The notes under the pieces: model-generated
What the model was told of the DNA's origin: nothing
The model's input: only the letters and a program-made list of their open reading frames with translations
The model's database searches: none
Shown: piece by piece, positions 35,539-44,946 of the stretch
Position numbering within the stretch: the first letter of the stretch is position 1
Layout of the letters: each line of letters opens with the position of its first letter
Source of the DNA: Acinetobacter marinus
GTDB taxonomy: Bacteria; Pseudomonadota; Gammaproteobacteria; Pseudomonadales; Moraxellaceae
DNA length: 64,000 nt
NCBI RefSeq assembly: GCF_900096915.1
Contig: NZ_FMYK01000004.1
Coordinates: 186,001-250,000, forward strand
Reading direction: 5' to 3'
Translations under genes and position numbers: made by a program

Positions 35539-36774
35539 ATGTATAAACCGATCGCTTTTTATATAGGCTTACGCTATACGCGAGCGCGTCGCAGTAATCA
35601 TTTTATATCGTTTATCGCATTAGTATCCATGATTGGTCTAATGCTTGGTGTTGCTGTACTCATCACAGTTTTATCAGTCATGAATGGTTTTGATCGTGAG
35701 CTGAAAAATCGTGTCCTTGGTATGGTGCCCCAAGCAACCATTTCATCTAATCATATCATCACTGACTGGCAAAACATATTGCCTGCGATGGAAAAAATTG
35801 ATCATGTTCAAGGTGCTGCGCCATATACACAATTGCAGGGTATGCTGACTTCACAAGGACAAGTGTCGGGTATTTTGATCAATGGTATTGATCCGAAATA
35901 TGAACCGAAAGTATCGATTATCCAAAACTACATGGTGCAAGGGACTTTAAATAATCTAAAGCACGGTGATTACGGCATTGTTTTGGGTAAAACCATGACT
36001 GATGCACTAGGATTACAGGTCGGTGATAAGATTACCTTGATCTTGCCTGAAGCCACGCCATCGCCAGCGGGTGTGGTACCACGTTTTAAGCGCTTTACTT
36101 TGGTGGGGATTTTTAGTGTTGGCGCAGAAGTGGATGGCATGATGGGCTATATTGAGCTCAATGATGCGGCAACCTTGCTTCGCTTACCTGAAGGGGCGCA
36201 AAGTGTGCGGATGAAGCTCGATGACATCTTCGCTGCACCTGAAGTGGTGGATCAAGCCTTAAAAGAGTTGCCACCGTATTTTTACGGTTCGGATTGGACC
36301 TATACCCACGGCAATCTGTTCAGTGCGATTCAGATGGAAAAGGCGATGGTGAGTTTGCTCTTATTCCTGATCGTATTGGTGGCGGCGTTTAATATTGTTT
36401 CGTCATTGGTGATGGTGGTTACCGATAAAAAAGCTGATATTGCCATCTTGCGTACACTCGGCGCTTCACCTGCAACCATTACCAAAATTTTTATGGTGCA
36501 AGGTACGGTGATTGGGGTGATCGGTACTATCAGCGGGGCGATCCTCGGCGTGATCGTTGCGACATCGATTAGCTCAATCTTAGGCTGGGTAAATACCACG
36601 TTTGGCTTAAATCTATTTGCGGCGTATTTTATCAATTATTTGCCGTCAGAATTGTTATGGCGTGATGTGGCGCTCATTGTCTTCTTATCATTATTACTCA
36701 GCTTCCTTGCCACGATTTATCCTGCGCTACGTGCTGCCAAGATTCAACCTGCGGAGGCACTGCGCTATGAATAA
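35539..36774 (+). CDS. Lipoprotein-release ABC transporter permease (LolC/E family, probably LolF-type)
   Basis: Part of the inner-membrane complex that hands mature lipoproteins to LolA. 411 aa from the ATG at 35539 (MYKPIAFYIGLRYTRARRSN). Four membrane helices: one after the N-terminus (about 23-47) and three in the C-terminal FtsX-like part (about 270-400), with a large periplasmic loop between. The motif YTRARRSNHFISFIALVSMIGLMLGVAVLI is typical. Only one permease gene is present next to lolD, which suggests a homodimeric LolF-type system rather than separate LolC and LolE. Confidence 0.92.
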   Translation: MYKPIAFYIGLRYTRARRSNHFISFIALVSMIGLMLGVAVLITVLSVMNGFDRELKNRVLGMVPQATISSNHIITDWQNILPAMEKIDHVQGAAPYTQLQGMLTSQGQVSGILINGIDPKYEPKVSIIQNYMVQGTLNNLKHGDYGIVLGKTMTDALGLQVGDKITLILPEATPSPAGVVPRFKRFTLVGIFSVGAEVDGMMGYIELNDAATLLRLPEGAQSVRMKLDDIFAAPEVVDQALKELPPYFYGSDWTYTHGNLFSAIQMEKAMVSLLLFLIVLVAAFNIVSSLVMVVTDKKADIAILRTLGASPATITKIFMVQGTVIGVIGTISGAILGVIVATSISSILGWVNTTFGLNLFAAYFINYLPSELLWRDVALIVFLSLLLSFLATIYPALRAAKIQPAEALRYE

Positions 36775-37498
36775 TGAAAATATGACTAGTGAAAAGCGTC
36801 AAGTGATGAATAGCCAAAGCAATATTGTGCTTGAAGCAAGAAATGTCCATCGCAGTTTTCATGATGGACGTAACCAAGTCGATGTGTTGCGTGGCTTGGA
36901 TTTAAGTGTGCAGGCGGGTGAGTTTGTTTCTGTAATTGGTGCCAGTGGTTCAGGTAAAAGTACGCTACTGCATGTGCTTGGTGGCTTGGATACCCCGACC
37001 CAAGGTGAGGTCTTTCTCAAAGGTCAGCGTTTCGATACCTTAAAAGAAGCAGAGCGTGGGCATCAGCGTAATCTGTACTTGGGATTTGTCTATCAGTTCC
37101 ATCATCTATTGCCTGAGTTTAATGCCTTAGAAAATGTGGCTATGCCGTTAATGCTGCGTCAAGGCACCACTTTTCCTGAAGTGAAGAAGAAAGCAGAAAA
37201 ACTCTTGGATCAAGTTGGTCTGAGTCATCGTATGGATCATAAGCCGGGCGAATTATCAGGTGGCGAGCGTCAACGTGTGGCACTGGCACGTGCTTTGGTG
37301 ACCGATCCTGATCTGATCCTTGCCGATGAGCCGACGGGAAATCTTGATCGACATACCGCCAAAGGCATTTTTAGTCTGCTTAAAGATTTGCAAGCAGAGC
37401 GTCAGATGGCGATGTTGATCGTTACTCATGATGAAGCGTTGGCACAGTCCGCAGATCGGATTTTGCATATGCGAGATGGGGCGTGGTTTACAGCATAA
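36767..37498 (+). CDS. lolD: Lipoprotein-release ABC transporter ATPase LolD
   Basis: ATPase of the lipoprotein-release complex. 243 aa from the ATG at 36767, which overlaps the permease stop by eight bases (GGAGG lies upstream). The Walker A is GASGSGKSTLLHVLGG, the ABC signature LSGGERQRVALARAL, Walker B LILADEPTGNLD, and the H-loop IVTHDEA. The N-terminal 20 residues before VLEARNVHRSF are extra relative to E. coli LolD, so a later start is possible. Confidence 0.95.
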   Translation: MNNENMTSEKRQVMNSQSNIVLEARNVHRSFHDGRNQVDVLRGLDLSVQAGEFVSVIGASGSGKSTLLHVLGGLDTPTQGEVFLKGQRFDTLKEAERGHQRNLYLGFVYQFHHLLPEFNALENVAMPLMLRQGTTFPEVKKKAEKLLDQVGLSHRMDHKPGELSGGERQRVALARALVTDPDLILADEPTGNLDRHTAKGIFSLLKDLQAERQMAMLIVTHDEALAQSADRILHMRDGAWFTA

Positions 37499-37526
37499 TC
37501 ACCCTCTATCTTGAATGAAATCTGTC

Positions 37527-37558
37527 AAAACTGATCTATGTAAATAGGTCAGTTTTTT
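37527..37558 (+). terminator. Terminator after lolD
   Basis: AAAACTGATCTAT / ATAGGTCAGTTTT with loop GTAA and one G-U pair, followed by TTTT. Confidence 0.82.
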
Positions 37559-37696
37559 ATTGCGTGAACTTCCGACTCAAGATGGCTAGAACTGTGGAAA
37601 TAGTGCTCGACAATAGTTTCAGCATTCAGTACTGTTAAACAAAATACAAAGTATTAAAAATCAGAATGATTGGAATGACCAAGGGATGATCACAAT

Positions 37697-37732
37697 TCTA
37701 AACATGACTCTAAACATGGTTCTAGGCATGGG
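37697..37732. repeat. 12-bp tandem repeat (three units) in the lolD-comEC gap
   Basis: TCTAAACATGAC, TCTAAACATGGT, TCTAGGCATGGG in direct sequence. Closer to comEC, ACAAATTGTT occurs twice with 16-bp spacing (about 37811 and 37827). The 348-bp gap otherwise holds only the lolD terminator. Confidence 0.75.
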
Positions 37733-37846
37733 AAAAACAACGATTAAACTTCAATGCATTATTAAGACTCGGATATGTCTGGCACAAGCGAAAGCACAAG
37801 TCGCTAAGATACAAATTGTTCAGACACAAATTGTTAAGGCATTGCG

Positions 37847-40435
37847 ATGTTTCGTCTGATTTGTTTGGCGTGGATCGCAGGGATAGCCACGCTCGGCATT
37901 CCGATGGGTTGGCTTGAGCGATATTATTCGCTGTGGTGGTCGCTACCGTGCATTATTTGTTGTGTGTTGCTTATTTTACTTTGGCGGTTTGATCGAACGA
38001 TACAGTGGCGCTCGTTGCAACGACTAGCTCAATTCGTCTGTCTCAGCTGTACTATGTTTTTGGCAATGAGTTATGCCGATCAACGGCTGAGCATGCGATT
38101 GGCAGATGATGTGATCGAGCGCCAAACCGTTGAAGGGATTGTTTATATTTCACAGCTGAGCGATGGTAAGTTGGAAAATTGGCGACAGCCTGCACAGCTC
38201 CTTATCCCTGAACAAAACCGAAGCCTGAAAATACTACTCTATCCAAAACGCATCTATGATGCCCAAGGTGAGGTGATCGGCATGAGTACTGATCAGATGG
38301 CGCTGGGGCAGTTTTATCAAATGACATTGGACATCAAGCCACCACATGGTTATGTCAATCATGGTGGATTTGATCAAGAAAAATGGTTGCTTCAGCAAGG
38401 CATTCAAGGCACAGCCACGGTACTTTATAGCCAACCAATCAGTGCTTCCGATGTGCAGGCGATGGGGTGGTATCGCTTCGTGGTTGATCAGCGGGGATGG
38501 CTCAATGACTGGCGTTTGCAGATTGAAAAGTTACGACTTGAATTTCGGCAACGGTTATTACACCAAAGCCAAGATCAAAACCAAACTCAAAGCCAGTCTA
38601 GTAATACTGATGATTCCGACATAGCACGGCATAGCCAAGAACAAGGCTTGCTTTTGGGATTATTGACAGGGGATCGTAGTGGTATTGATCAGGCGACCAC
38701 ACAGCGTTTTCAGGTGTTGGGTATCAGCCATTTGTTAGCAATCTCAGGACCTCATGTATTGCTTTTAGCGGCGATGTTGACATGGACTGTGATGAAAATA
38801 ATCCATCTGCTGATGCGAGTTGGGCGCTTAGAACAGCTGTATTTACAGATTCCACGGCAACTTTTTTATATCCCGATTTTTCTGAGTTTGGTCAGCTTTT
38901 ATGTAGTATTTACGGGGTTTGAAATACCTGCGTTACGCACATGGCTGATTGCCTGTATTGCCAGCATTTGTCTGTGGCAACGCTGGCAGATTTCTAGTTT
39001 GAGTATGTTGTTGCTGGCAGCAGTGATGGTATTAATCTTGGATTGCTTTGCGATTTTGTCGGCTGCATTTTGGTTATCCTTTGTCGCATCGGGGATTCTG
39101 CTCTTGATCTATCGCCAAGTGCAACAGCATGAGTCACATCCTGAAGATACGTGGGTAGAACATTTCAAATATGCATGTGCAGTGTTGTGGCAGACGCAGT
39201 GGCGTGTATTTGTTGCATTGCTGCCGATTGTGCTGTGGCAGTTTCAAGCGGTTTCGCTCATTTCACCATTTGTCAATTTAGTTGCGATTCCCTTTCTTAG
39301 TTTGATCATTGTGCCACTGAATATTTTGGCTGCATTTTTTTGGCAAGTGGTGCCGTTGATTGGTGAATCATTGGCTGGACTACTTTGGGCAATGTGTGAA
39401 GTTTTATTGTCGATTTTTCAGTATGTGATCAAACTGGTTGAGCCTGTAGCAACAGCGCTATATTTGCCAAATTTTTTAACGGGGCTAAGTCTGCTGTGTA
39501 TTAGTGTGGCTGTGGCGATTTTAATGCTCCCCAAAGGCTTGATTGCACGCTATTGGGCGCTGTTCTTTCTCATTCCGCTGTTTTTTCAGCAAAGTATGAA
39601 TTCGTATTTAAATGTCGATATTTTGGATGTGGGGCAGGGGCAAGCCATTGCGATCCACACTGAAAATCACCATCTCTTGCTGGATACAGGCATGGGCGCG
39701 TGGCAAGCCGATCAGCCGACTATGGGTGATCGTGTCATTGTGCCGTATTTGCGGGATTTGGGTGTGCGGGAGCTGGATGAAATTTTGCTTTCGCATCTGG
39801 ATTTGGATCATAGTGGTGGCACGGCTGCGGTGGTGCGTGAGATTGCGGTGCAGCAACTACGCAGTAATGTACAAGATGATGACATTACTGATTTTCCCAA
39901 TGTACCTTTTGTGAGGTGTGAGCGTGGACAGTCGTGGCAATGGGATGGGATCTTGTTTGATGTATTGTCACCGATGCAGCATGATCCGATCGAAAGCGCA
40001 AATGAATCATCCTGCGTGGTATTGTTGACCACGAAAAATGCGACGCAAACCTTCAAAATATTGATGATGGGTGATGCGGGTTGGCTGACTGAATATCAAC
40101 TGCTTCGTGATTATCCAGAATTACAGGTCGATGTGTTGGTACTTGGGCATCACGGCAGTCGGCACAGTTCAGCCTATGATTTTTTAAAACAGCTTCAACC
40201 TAAGCTCGCTGTGATTTCTGTCGGGATTGACAACCGCTATGGACACCCGACACCTGAAACCATGGCACGTTTAGCCGCGTTACATATTCCCGTAATCGAT
40301 ACGGCACAGATGGGCGGAATACATATCGAGCAGACACAACGTGATGCGCCGTGGACATGGCAATATCGCCGTGCCGAACGCAAATGGTTGCAACCTAATA
40401 ATGGACTTGTTTTGCAACGTGCAGGATTAGATTGA
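37847..40435 (+). CDS. comEC: ComEC/Rec2-type DNA internalisation channel
   Basis: Inner-membrane channel that takes single-stranded DNA into the cytoplasm during natural transformation. 862 aa with many membrane helices. The competence core is LLLGLLTGDRSGIDQATTQRFQVLGISHLLAISGPHVLL, and the C-terminus has a metallo-beta-lactamase-like domain (about residues 590-820) with NVDILDVGQGQAIAIHTENH, LLLDTGMG and the metal motif SHLDLDHSGG, then LGHHGSRHSSAYDF. This domain is thought to degrade the non-transported strand. It overlaps the converging acyltransferase gene by nine bases. Confidence 0.95.
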   Translation: MFRLICLAWIAGIATLGIPMGWLERYYSLWWSLPCIICCVLLILLWRFDRTIQWRSLQRLAQFVCLSCTMFLAMSYADQRLSMRLADDVIERQTVEGIVYISQLSDGKLENWRQPAQLLIPEQNRSLKILLYPKRIYDAQGEVIGMSTDQMALGQFYQMTLDIKPPHGYVNHGGFDQEKWLLQQGIQGTATVLYSQPISASDVQAMGWYRFVVDQRGWLNDWRLQIEKLRLEFRQRLLHQSQDQNQTQSQSSNTDDSDIARHSQEQGLLLGLLTGDRSGIDQATTQRFQVLGISHLLAISGPHVLLLAAMLTWTVMKIIHLLMRVGRLEQLYLQIPRQLFYIPIFLSLVSFYVVFTGFEIPALRTWLIACIASICLWQRWQISSLSMLLLAAVMVLILDCFAILSAAFWLSFVASGILLLIYRQVQQHESHPEDTWVEHFKYACAVLWQTQWRVFVALLPIVLWQFQAVSLISPFVNLVAIPFLSLIIVPLNILAAFFWQVVPLIGESLAGLLWAMCEVLLSIFQYVIKLVEPVATALYLPNFLTGLSLLCISVAVAILMLPKGLIARYWALFFLIPLFFQQSMNSYLNVDILDVGQGQAIAIHTENHHLLLDTGMGAWQADQPTMGDRVIVPYLRDLGVRELDEILLSHLDLDHSGGTAAVVREIAVQQLRSNVQDDDITDFPNVPFVRCERGQSWQWDGILFDVLSPMQHDPIESANESSCVVLLTTKNATQTFKILMMGDAGWLTEYQLLRDYPELQVDVLVLGHHGSRHSSAYDFLKQLQPKLAVISVGIDNRYGHPTPETMARLAALHIPVIDTAQMGGIHIEQTQRDAPWTWQYRRAERKWLQPNNGLVLQRAGLD

Positions 40436-41446
40436 TTTGCTGTGATCCGCTTGGGTTGGTAAGGTGTTGTCTTGTGGTGGCTGCTCTTTTTGCGCTTGGT
40501 GCAGTATTTTGTCTTGCTGCGTTTTGGCCTGAATTGAACGCACCAAAGCAATACTTTCTGCATGGGGCAAGCTGTATACCTTCTTACTTTCAGCGCTGGC
40601 TTTAAAGCGTTTGTAACTCCAATGATAATGGCTTGGATGACGCCGAATCAGTTGTTCAATATGCTGATGAATGATTGCAGTGCCATTTTGCTGACGATCA
40701 TAAATCTGCTCAGAAATCGGCTCAATATACAAATCAAAACCGCCCTGATCATTGCGTAAGGTATATAGCAACAATGCGCCAGCGCCAGTCTTTTGAATCA
40801 TCTTGGCGCTGAGTTGGCTACTTTCCACGGGGATGTCGAACCAAGACACCAACTCGCCACCATTTTTTGGGGTATGGTCGGGCAAAATCACCGTCGTCCC
40901 GCCATTTTTGAGCGCCTTAAAAATCTGCTTTACCCCAGTTTCATCGGTCTGTACCAGATTTGCACCCTCACGTTGTCTGGCATCCAGCACGATCCGATCC
41001 ATGGTTGGGTTTTTGATCGGCATATACATGATGGTCAGATCGGAATGCTGACATAGCCATGCATTCATCACCTCCCACGTGCCAAAGTGCGGTACGATCA
41101 GCACCGCACCTTTTTGCTTCGCCAATGCTGATTTCAAATGTTCCAAGCCATGTACTTGATGGATTAATGCCAGATTTTTTTGTTTGGAATTGCCCCAAAT
41201 ATGAAAAAATTCAAAATACGCCCGTAATTCATTTTGAGTTGCTTGTTTGGCGATCTGATGCCGTTGTTGCGCATTGAGGTCGGCAAAAGCAATGTCAATA
41301 TTGCGTTTGATGGTACGATTGGTTTCGGCTTGTCCAATTTGAGCAAGTAGTCCCGCAACAGCGCCCGCCAGACTTTGCTGCCAGCGTAACGGAATAATCT
41401 GGAAAAAAAACAGTAGCCAAGGATGTGCAGTCGATTTATTTTGCAT
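40427..41446 (-). CDS. Lipid A acyltransferase-like (LpxL/LpxM family) protein
   Basis: Lysophospholipid-acyltransferase-fold membrane protein that, in the family, adds a secondary acyl chain to lipid A. 339 aa. An N-terminal anchor helix precedes the catalytic HX4E motif in IVPHFGTWEVMNAWL, then NPTMDRIVLDARQREG, VILPDHTPKNGG and HYHWSYKRFKA. A charged, Gln-rich C-terminal tail of about 50 residues is not part of the family core. Which acyl position it modifies cannot be told. Confidence 0.88.
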   Translation of the reverse strand: MQNKSTAHPWLLFFFQIIPLRWQQSLAGAVAGLLAQIGQAETNRTIKRNIDIAFADLNAQQRHQIAKQATQNELRAYFEFFHIWGNSKQKNLALIHQVHGLEHLKSALAKQKGAVLIVPHFGTWEVMNAWLCQHSDLTIMYMPIKNPTMDRIVLDARQREGANLVQTDETGVKQIFKALKNGGTTVILPDHTPKNGGELVSWFDIPVESSQLSAKMIQKTGAGALLLYTLRNDQGGFDLYIEPISEQIYDRQQNGTAIIHQHIEQLIRRHPSHYHWSYKRFKASAESKKVYSLPHAESIALVRSIQAKTQQDKILHQAQKEQPPQDNTLPTQADHSKSI

Positions 41447-41608
41447 AACACTATAAATAATCTACAAAAATAAAAATCGCAATGGGAAATGCGACCAATT
41501 TAAATTATACGCTGAAAAGTGTCGAATTTAGAAGATTTTTAAGCACAGATAGGCAGTCTTTAAGATAAACTGTATGATGTGCAGGAAAAATTGATTTAGG
41601 AAAATAAG

Positions 41609-42658
41609 ATGTCTGATTGGCCACCTAAACCCTCTTCAGAACAACAAGCGAACCAAACCGATCTCAATCGAGGTCAAATTCAAGGTCAAATTCAAGGTCA
41701 AGAATGGAAAATACTCGAAAAGGCGGTGCTTGCCTCGGTCGAGGAACAACGTCGTGCACGGCGCTGGGGGATTTTCTTTAAGTTATTAACTTTCTTGTAT
41801 TTGATGTTTGTTTTGGTGGTATTGGGACGTGGCTGTAGCACATCGACTCAGGTTGATGCTGTACCCAATGTCTCGGACGAACATCTTGCGGTGGTCGATA
41901 TTCAGGGCATGATTGCGGGTGATGCCAAAAGTGTGAATAGTAAAGACACCAACAAAGCCTTAAAGCGTGCTTTTGAAGCGGAAAATGCCAAAGCAGTCGT
42001 GCTGAATATCAACTCACCCGGTGGGTCGCCTGTACAGTCTGACGAAATCTGGCAAGAAATTCGTTATCAAAAAACACAGCATCAAGATAAAAAAGTCTAT
42101 GCCATCATTGGCGATATGGGTGCATCGGGCGCTTACTACATTGCTTCTGCGGCTGATGAAATCTATGTCAATCCATCGAGTATTGTCGGCTCAATCGGCG
42201 TGATTATGCCGAATTATGGCGTGACCGAACTGGCGAAAAAGTTAGGTGTTGAAGATCGCACCATGACTTCGGGTGATCATAAGTCTGTGCTGAGCTGGAC
42301 CAAGCCTGTAGACCCAGCGGAAAAAGCCCACGTGCAAGCCTTACTCGATAATGTGCATGGACACTTTATCAATGCGGTGAAAGAAGGGCGGGGTAAGCGT
42401 TTGAAAACCGAAACTCCTGATTTATTTTCAGGATTATTCTGGACGGGTGATCAGGCGATCAAAATTGGTTTAGCTGATAAAGCGGGCAATTTAACGACCT
42501 TAGCACGTGAATTGAAAGTCGATAAAAAAGTCGATTATACCGTGAAGCGTAGCCCGCTTGAGTCATTGCTTGGTACGGTTGGCACGTCGATTGGCAATGG
42601 TATTGGTCAGTCGATCAATCAACAGATCGAAGCGCAATCACAGGCAAAATTACAGTAA
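41609..42658 (+). CDS. sppA: Signal peptide peptidase SppA, short 36-kDa type
   Basis: Membrane serine protease that degrades cleaved signal peptides. 349 aa with one membrane helix (about 49-72). The S49 core has VVLNINSPGGSPVQSDEIW, the nucleophile Ser in GDMGASGAYYIASAAD, and the general-base Lys in MTSGDHKSVLSW. Near the N-terminus a 12-bp unit repeated about three times encodes QGQIQGQIQGQ. The short form corresponds to one half of E. coli SppA and works as an oligomer. Confidence 0.94.
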   Translation: MSDWPPKPSSEQQANQTDLNRGQIQGQIQGQEWKILEKAVLASVEEQRRARRWGIFFKLLTFLYLMFVLVVLGRGCSTSTQVDAVPNVSDEHLAVVDIQGMIAGDAKSVNSKDTNKALKRAFEAENAKAVVLNINSPGGSPVQSDEIWQEIRYQKTQHQDKKVYAIIGDMGASGAYYIASAADEIYVNPSSIVGSIGVIMPNYGVTELAKKLGVEDRTMTSGDHKSVLSWTKPVDPAEKAHVQALLDNVHGHFINAVKEGRGKRLKTETPDLFSGLFWTGDQAIKIGLADKAGNLTTLARELKVDKKVDYTVKRSPLESLLGTVGTSIGNGIGQSINQQIEAQSQAKLQ

Positions 42659-42750
42659 CCAGCGAAATTGCAATAATGTTGTGAAGCAAGCGCACAATAC
42701 AGCGATCTTGCGCATGTAAAATCATGGATTGCAATTGTAAAACTGCTCAG

Positions 42751-42785
42751 TTCTTCCTCTTGTGGATTTGCCCCAAGGGGAAGAA
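42751..42785. repeat. Palindromic repeat between sppA and the hydrolase gene
   Basis: TTCTTCC (42751-42757) and GGAAGAA (42779-42785) enclose CCCC-AA-GGGG. It is another member of the CT-rich palindrome family seen at 21.8 kb, 27.1 kb and inside rnpB. Confidence 0.55.
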
Positions 42786-42818
42786 GATAAAAAAGACAAA
42801 CAGCTAAGAATTCCACTT

Positions 42819-43622
42819 ATGAAACCACTGATTCATTTTGCCCATGCCAATGGCATTCCATCAGAAACCTATCAAAAGCTCTTTGAAGCGCTGTCTGATG
42901 AATATGACATTATTTACACCACCCCCGTGGGTGCGAATCCTCGCTATCCGATCACCAACCATTGGGATTATTTGGTACAACAGATTACCGACAGCATTGA
43001 GTCACAAGCCAATGGGCGTGAAGTGATTGCACTAGGGCATTCGCTCGGTTCGGTGCTGAGTTATATGGTCTCCAATAAGCGTCCAGATTTGATCCATCAA
43101 GTGATCATGCTTGATCCACCGTTTATTATGGGGACAGCGTCTTTGGTTTTTCATCTATCGAAATTGTTTAGCCCGAAGATGGTAGATAAAATTACCCCTG
43201 CGGGTCTATCTAAGTTTCGCCGTGATCATTGGGAAAGTCGTGAACAAGCGGCGGCACAACTGTCGCAAAAAGGCTTTTTTAAACACTTTGATCGCACATG
43301 TTTCGATGCTTATATTCAGCACGGTTTGACTGAAGATACCGTGCGTGGCGGTGTGACTTTAACCATTCCGAAGGCAGCCGAAGTAGAAATTTTTCGCAAA
43401 AATCCATCGCTATGGTGGTTGCCTCAACCGAAGCCGAAAGTGCCTGTGGATTTGGTGGTTGGGCGAGACAGTCAATTTTACAAACGTAAATTTCCGCATG
43501 TGGCAAAGCGTAAACTCGGCATTCCATTCCATGTGGTTGACGGTGGACATATGTTCCCACTGGAGCATCCGCTAGATACGGTTGAAAAAGTCAAATCTTT
43601 GATCCGTAAAGATTTGCTGTAA
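42819..43622 (+). CDS. Alpha/beta hydrolase
   Basis: 267 aa from the ATG at 42819 (MKPLIHFAHANGIPSETYQK); upstream codons in this frame lie in the repeat. The nucleophile elbow is LGHSLGSVL (Ser75), with HFAHANGIPS forming the oxyanion-hole region. The catalytic His is probably in VDGGHMFPLEHP near the C-terminus. Substrate unknown; esterase or lipase-like activity is plausible. Confidence 0.9.
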   Translation: MKPLIHFAHANGIPSETYQKLFEALSDEYDIIYTTPVGANPRYPITNHWDYLVQQITDSIESQANGREVIALGHSLGSVLSYMVSNKRPDLIHQVIMLDPPFIMGTASLVFHLSKLFSPKMVDKITPAGLSKFRRDHWESREQAAAQLSQKGFFKHFDRTCFDAYIQHGLTEDTVRGGVTLTIPKAAEVEIFRKNPSLWWLPQPKPKVPVDLVVGRDSQFYKRKFPHVAKRKLGIPFHVVDGGHMFPLEHPLDTVEKVKSLIRKDLL

Positions 43623-43896
43623 CTCATCTTATCTTTTGATTTTTTAAAATTGAGTTTCCATTAAAAGGAGGTTCTTTTTTTTGTACTGTAATCCATTGAT
43701 ATGCGTCAATCTCAACTTTGATAAAAGCGTGACTGCTACATTGAGCGCTTAATCAACTTTTTTGGCAATTCTGCTTGGCTACGCCAACCAAGATTGCGTA
43801 CGAACCCCTCTCACTTTTGCTATTGCACTAGGTATATGCAATGCCTTGCGTCGATCTACGACTCAGTGCTCAGGTAGTGAGGAAAGCCTAAGCATA
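43623..43896. other. Gap between hydrolase and rpsI terminator
   Basis: About 270 bp without a supported gene. It contains small inverted repeats (TTGGC-TAC-GCCAA near 43782, ATTGCA and TGCAAT nine bases apart near 43820). A 62-codon frame at 43762 has no ribosome site. Confidence 0.5.
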
Positions 43897-43925
43897 AAAA
43901 ACCTCGGAAATTCCGAGGTTTTTTT
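43897..43925 (-). terminator. Terminator after rpsI
   Basis: AAAAACCTCGGAA / TTCCGAGGTTTTT, nearly without a loop, flanked by A and T runs; acts on the minus strand for rplM-rpsI. Confidence 0.85.
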
Positions 43926-43971
43926 CGATTCTGTAAACCGTAATTTGTAAAGAGCCGTAGCTCTGAAAAAA

Positions 43972-44358
43972 TTAACGCTTAGAGAATTGAGGACGTTTAC
44001 GTGCTTTACGTAAACCAAGTTTCTTACGTTCAACTTCACGTGAGTCACGAGTAACGAAACCAGCTTGACGAAGCGCAGGCTTCAAAGTTTCGTCAGATGC
44101 AATCAATGCACGAGTGATACCGTGACGGATAGCACCAGCTTGACCGCCGATACCACCACCTTTCACAGTGATGTAAAGATCGTATTTGCCAGTTGCTTCA
44201 AGCAACTCAAGCGGTTGACGAACAACCATACGTGCAGTTTCACGACCGAAGTATTCTTCGATTGAACGGTTGTTGATCACGAGTTTACCAGTACCAGCTG
44301 ATAAGAAAACACGTGCAGTTGCGGTCTTACGGCGACCTGTACCATAATTTTGTGCCAT
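43972..44358 (-). CDS. rpsI: 30S ribosomal protein S9
   Basis: 128 aa. Start MAQNYGTGRRKTATARVFL; conserved KGGGIGGQAGAIRHGITRAL; basic C-terminal tail GLRKARKRPQFSKR that reaches the decoding centre. It follows rplM by 12 bp, the standard order. Confidence 0.97.
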   Translation of the reverse strand: MAQNYGTGRRKTATARVFLSAGTGKLVINNRSIEEYFGRETARMVVRQPLELLEATGKYDLYITVKGGGIGGQAGAIRHGITRALIASDETLKPALRQAGFVTRDSREVERKKLGLRKARKRPQFSKR

Positions 44359-44370
44359 GTCTTTTATCCC

Positions 44371-44799
44371 TTAGATATCCAAAACTTGTGGCTGTTGAGC
44401 AGTATGAGGGTGCTCGCTACCAGCATACACTTTCATTTTCTTGATCATTGCATAACCAAGAGGACCTTTTGGCAACATACCTTTAACAGCACGTTGGAAG
44501 ATTTCTTCAGGTTTGTGTGCAACTAATTTTTCAAAGTTAGTTTCTTTCAAACCGCCTGGGAATTCAGTGTGGCGATAGTATTTTTTGTCAAGTGACTTGT
44601 TACCAGTAACCTGAACTTGTTCCGCATTGATCACAACGATGTAGTCACCTGTGTCAACGTGCGGTGTAAACGTAGTTTTATGCTTACCACGAAGGCGGCG
44701 AGCAATTTCAGTCGCTAAACGACCAAGTGTTTTACCTGATGCATCCACAACGTACCAGTCGTGTTGCACTTCAGCAGGTTTTGCACTGAGAGTTTTCAT
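44371..44799 (-). CDS. rplM: 50S ribosomal protein L13
   Basis: 142 aa from the ATG at 44799 (MKTLSAKPAEVQHDWYVVDA); the frame is open to 44877 but the family length is 142. Conserved segments are GKTLGRLATEIARRLRGKHK, HVDTGDYIVVINAEQVQVTG and VKGMLPKGPLGYAMIKKMKVY. Confidence 0.97.
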   Translation of the reverse strand: MKTLSAKPAEVQHDWYVVDASGKTLGRLATEIARRLRGKHKTTFTPHVDTGDYIVVINAEQVQVTGNKSLDKKYYRHTEFPGGLKETNFEKLVAHKPEEIFQRAVKGMLPKGPLGYAMIKKMKVYAGSEHPHTAQQPQVLDI

Positions 44800-44946
44800 G
44801 AACGAAATACCTATTATAGTTGGTTTGCCCATTTTGAGGTAAAAACTGACAAAATGACCAAACGAAATGGAGCGCAAATTATAGGGGCTTTGCTGACAAA
44901 GATCAAACGAATATTGCGTTCATTTGAGCTTTTTTGCGGATAAAAA

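Noticed and set aside
43762..43950. 62-aa plus-strand frame before rpsI
   Set aside because: No ribosome site; it runs through the rpsI terminator.
44800..44946. Autoregulatory leader of rplM
   Set aside because: I could not draw a convincing L13-leader fold by eye.
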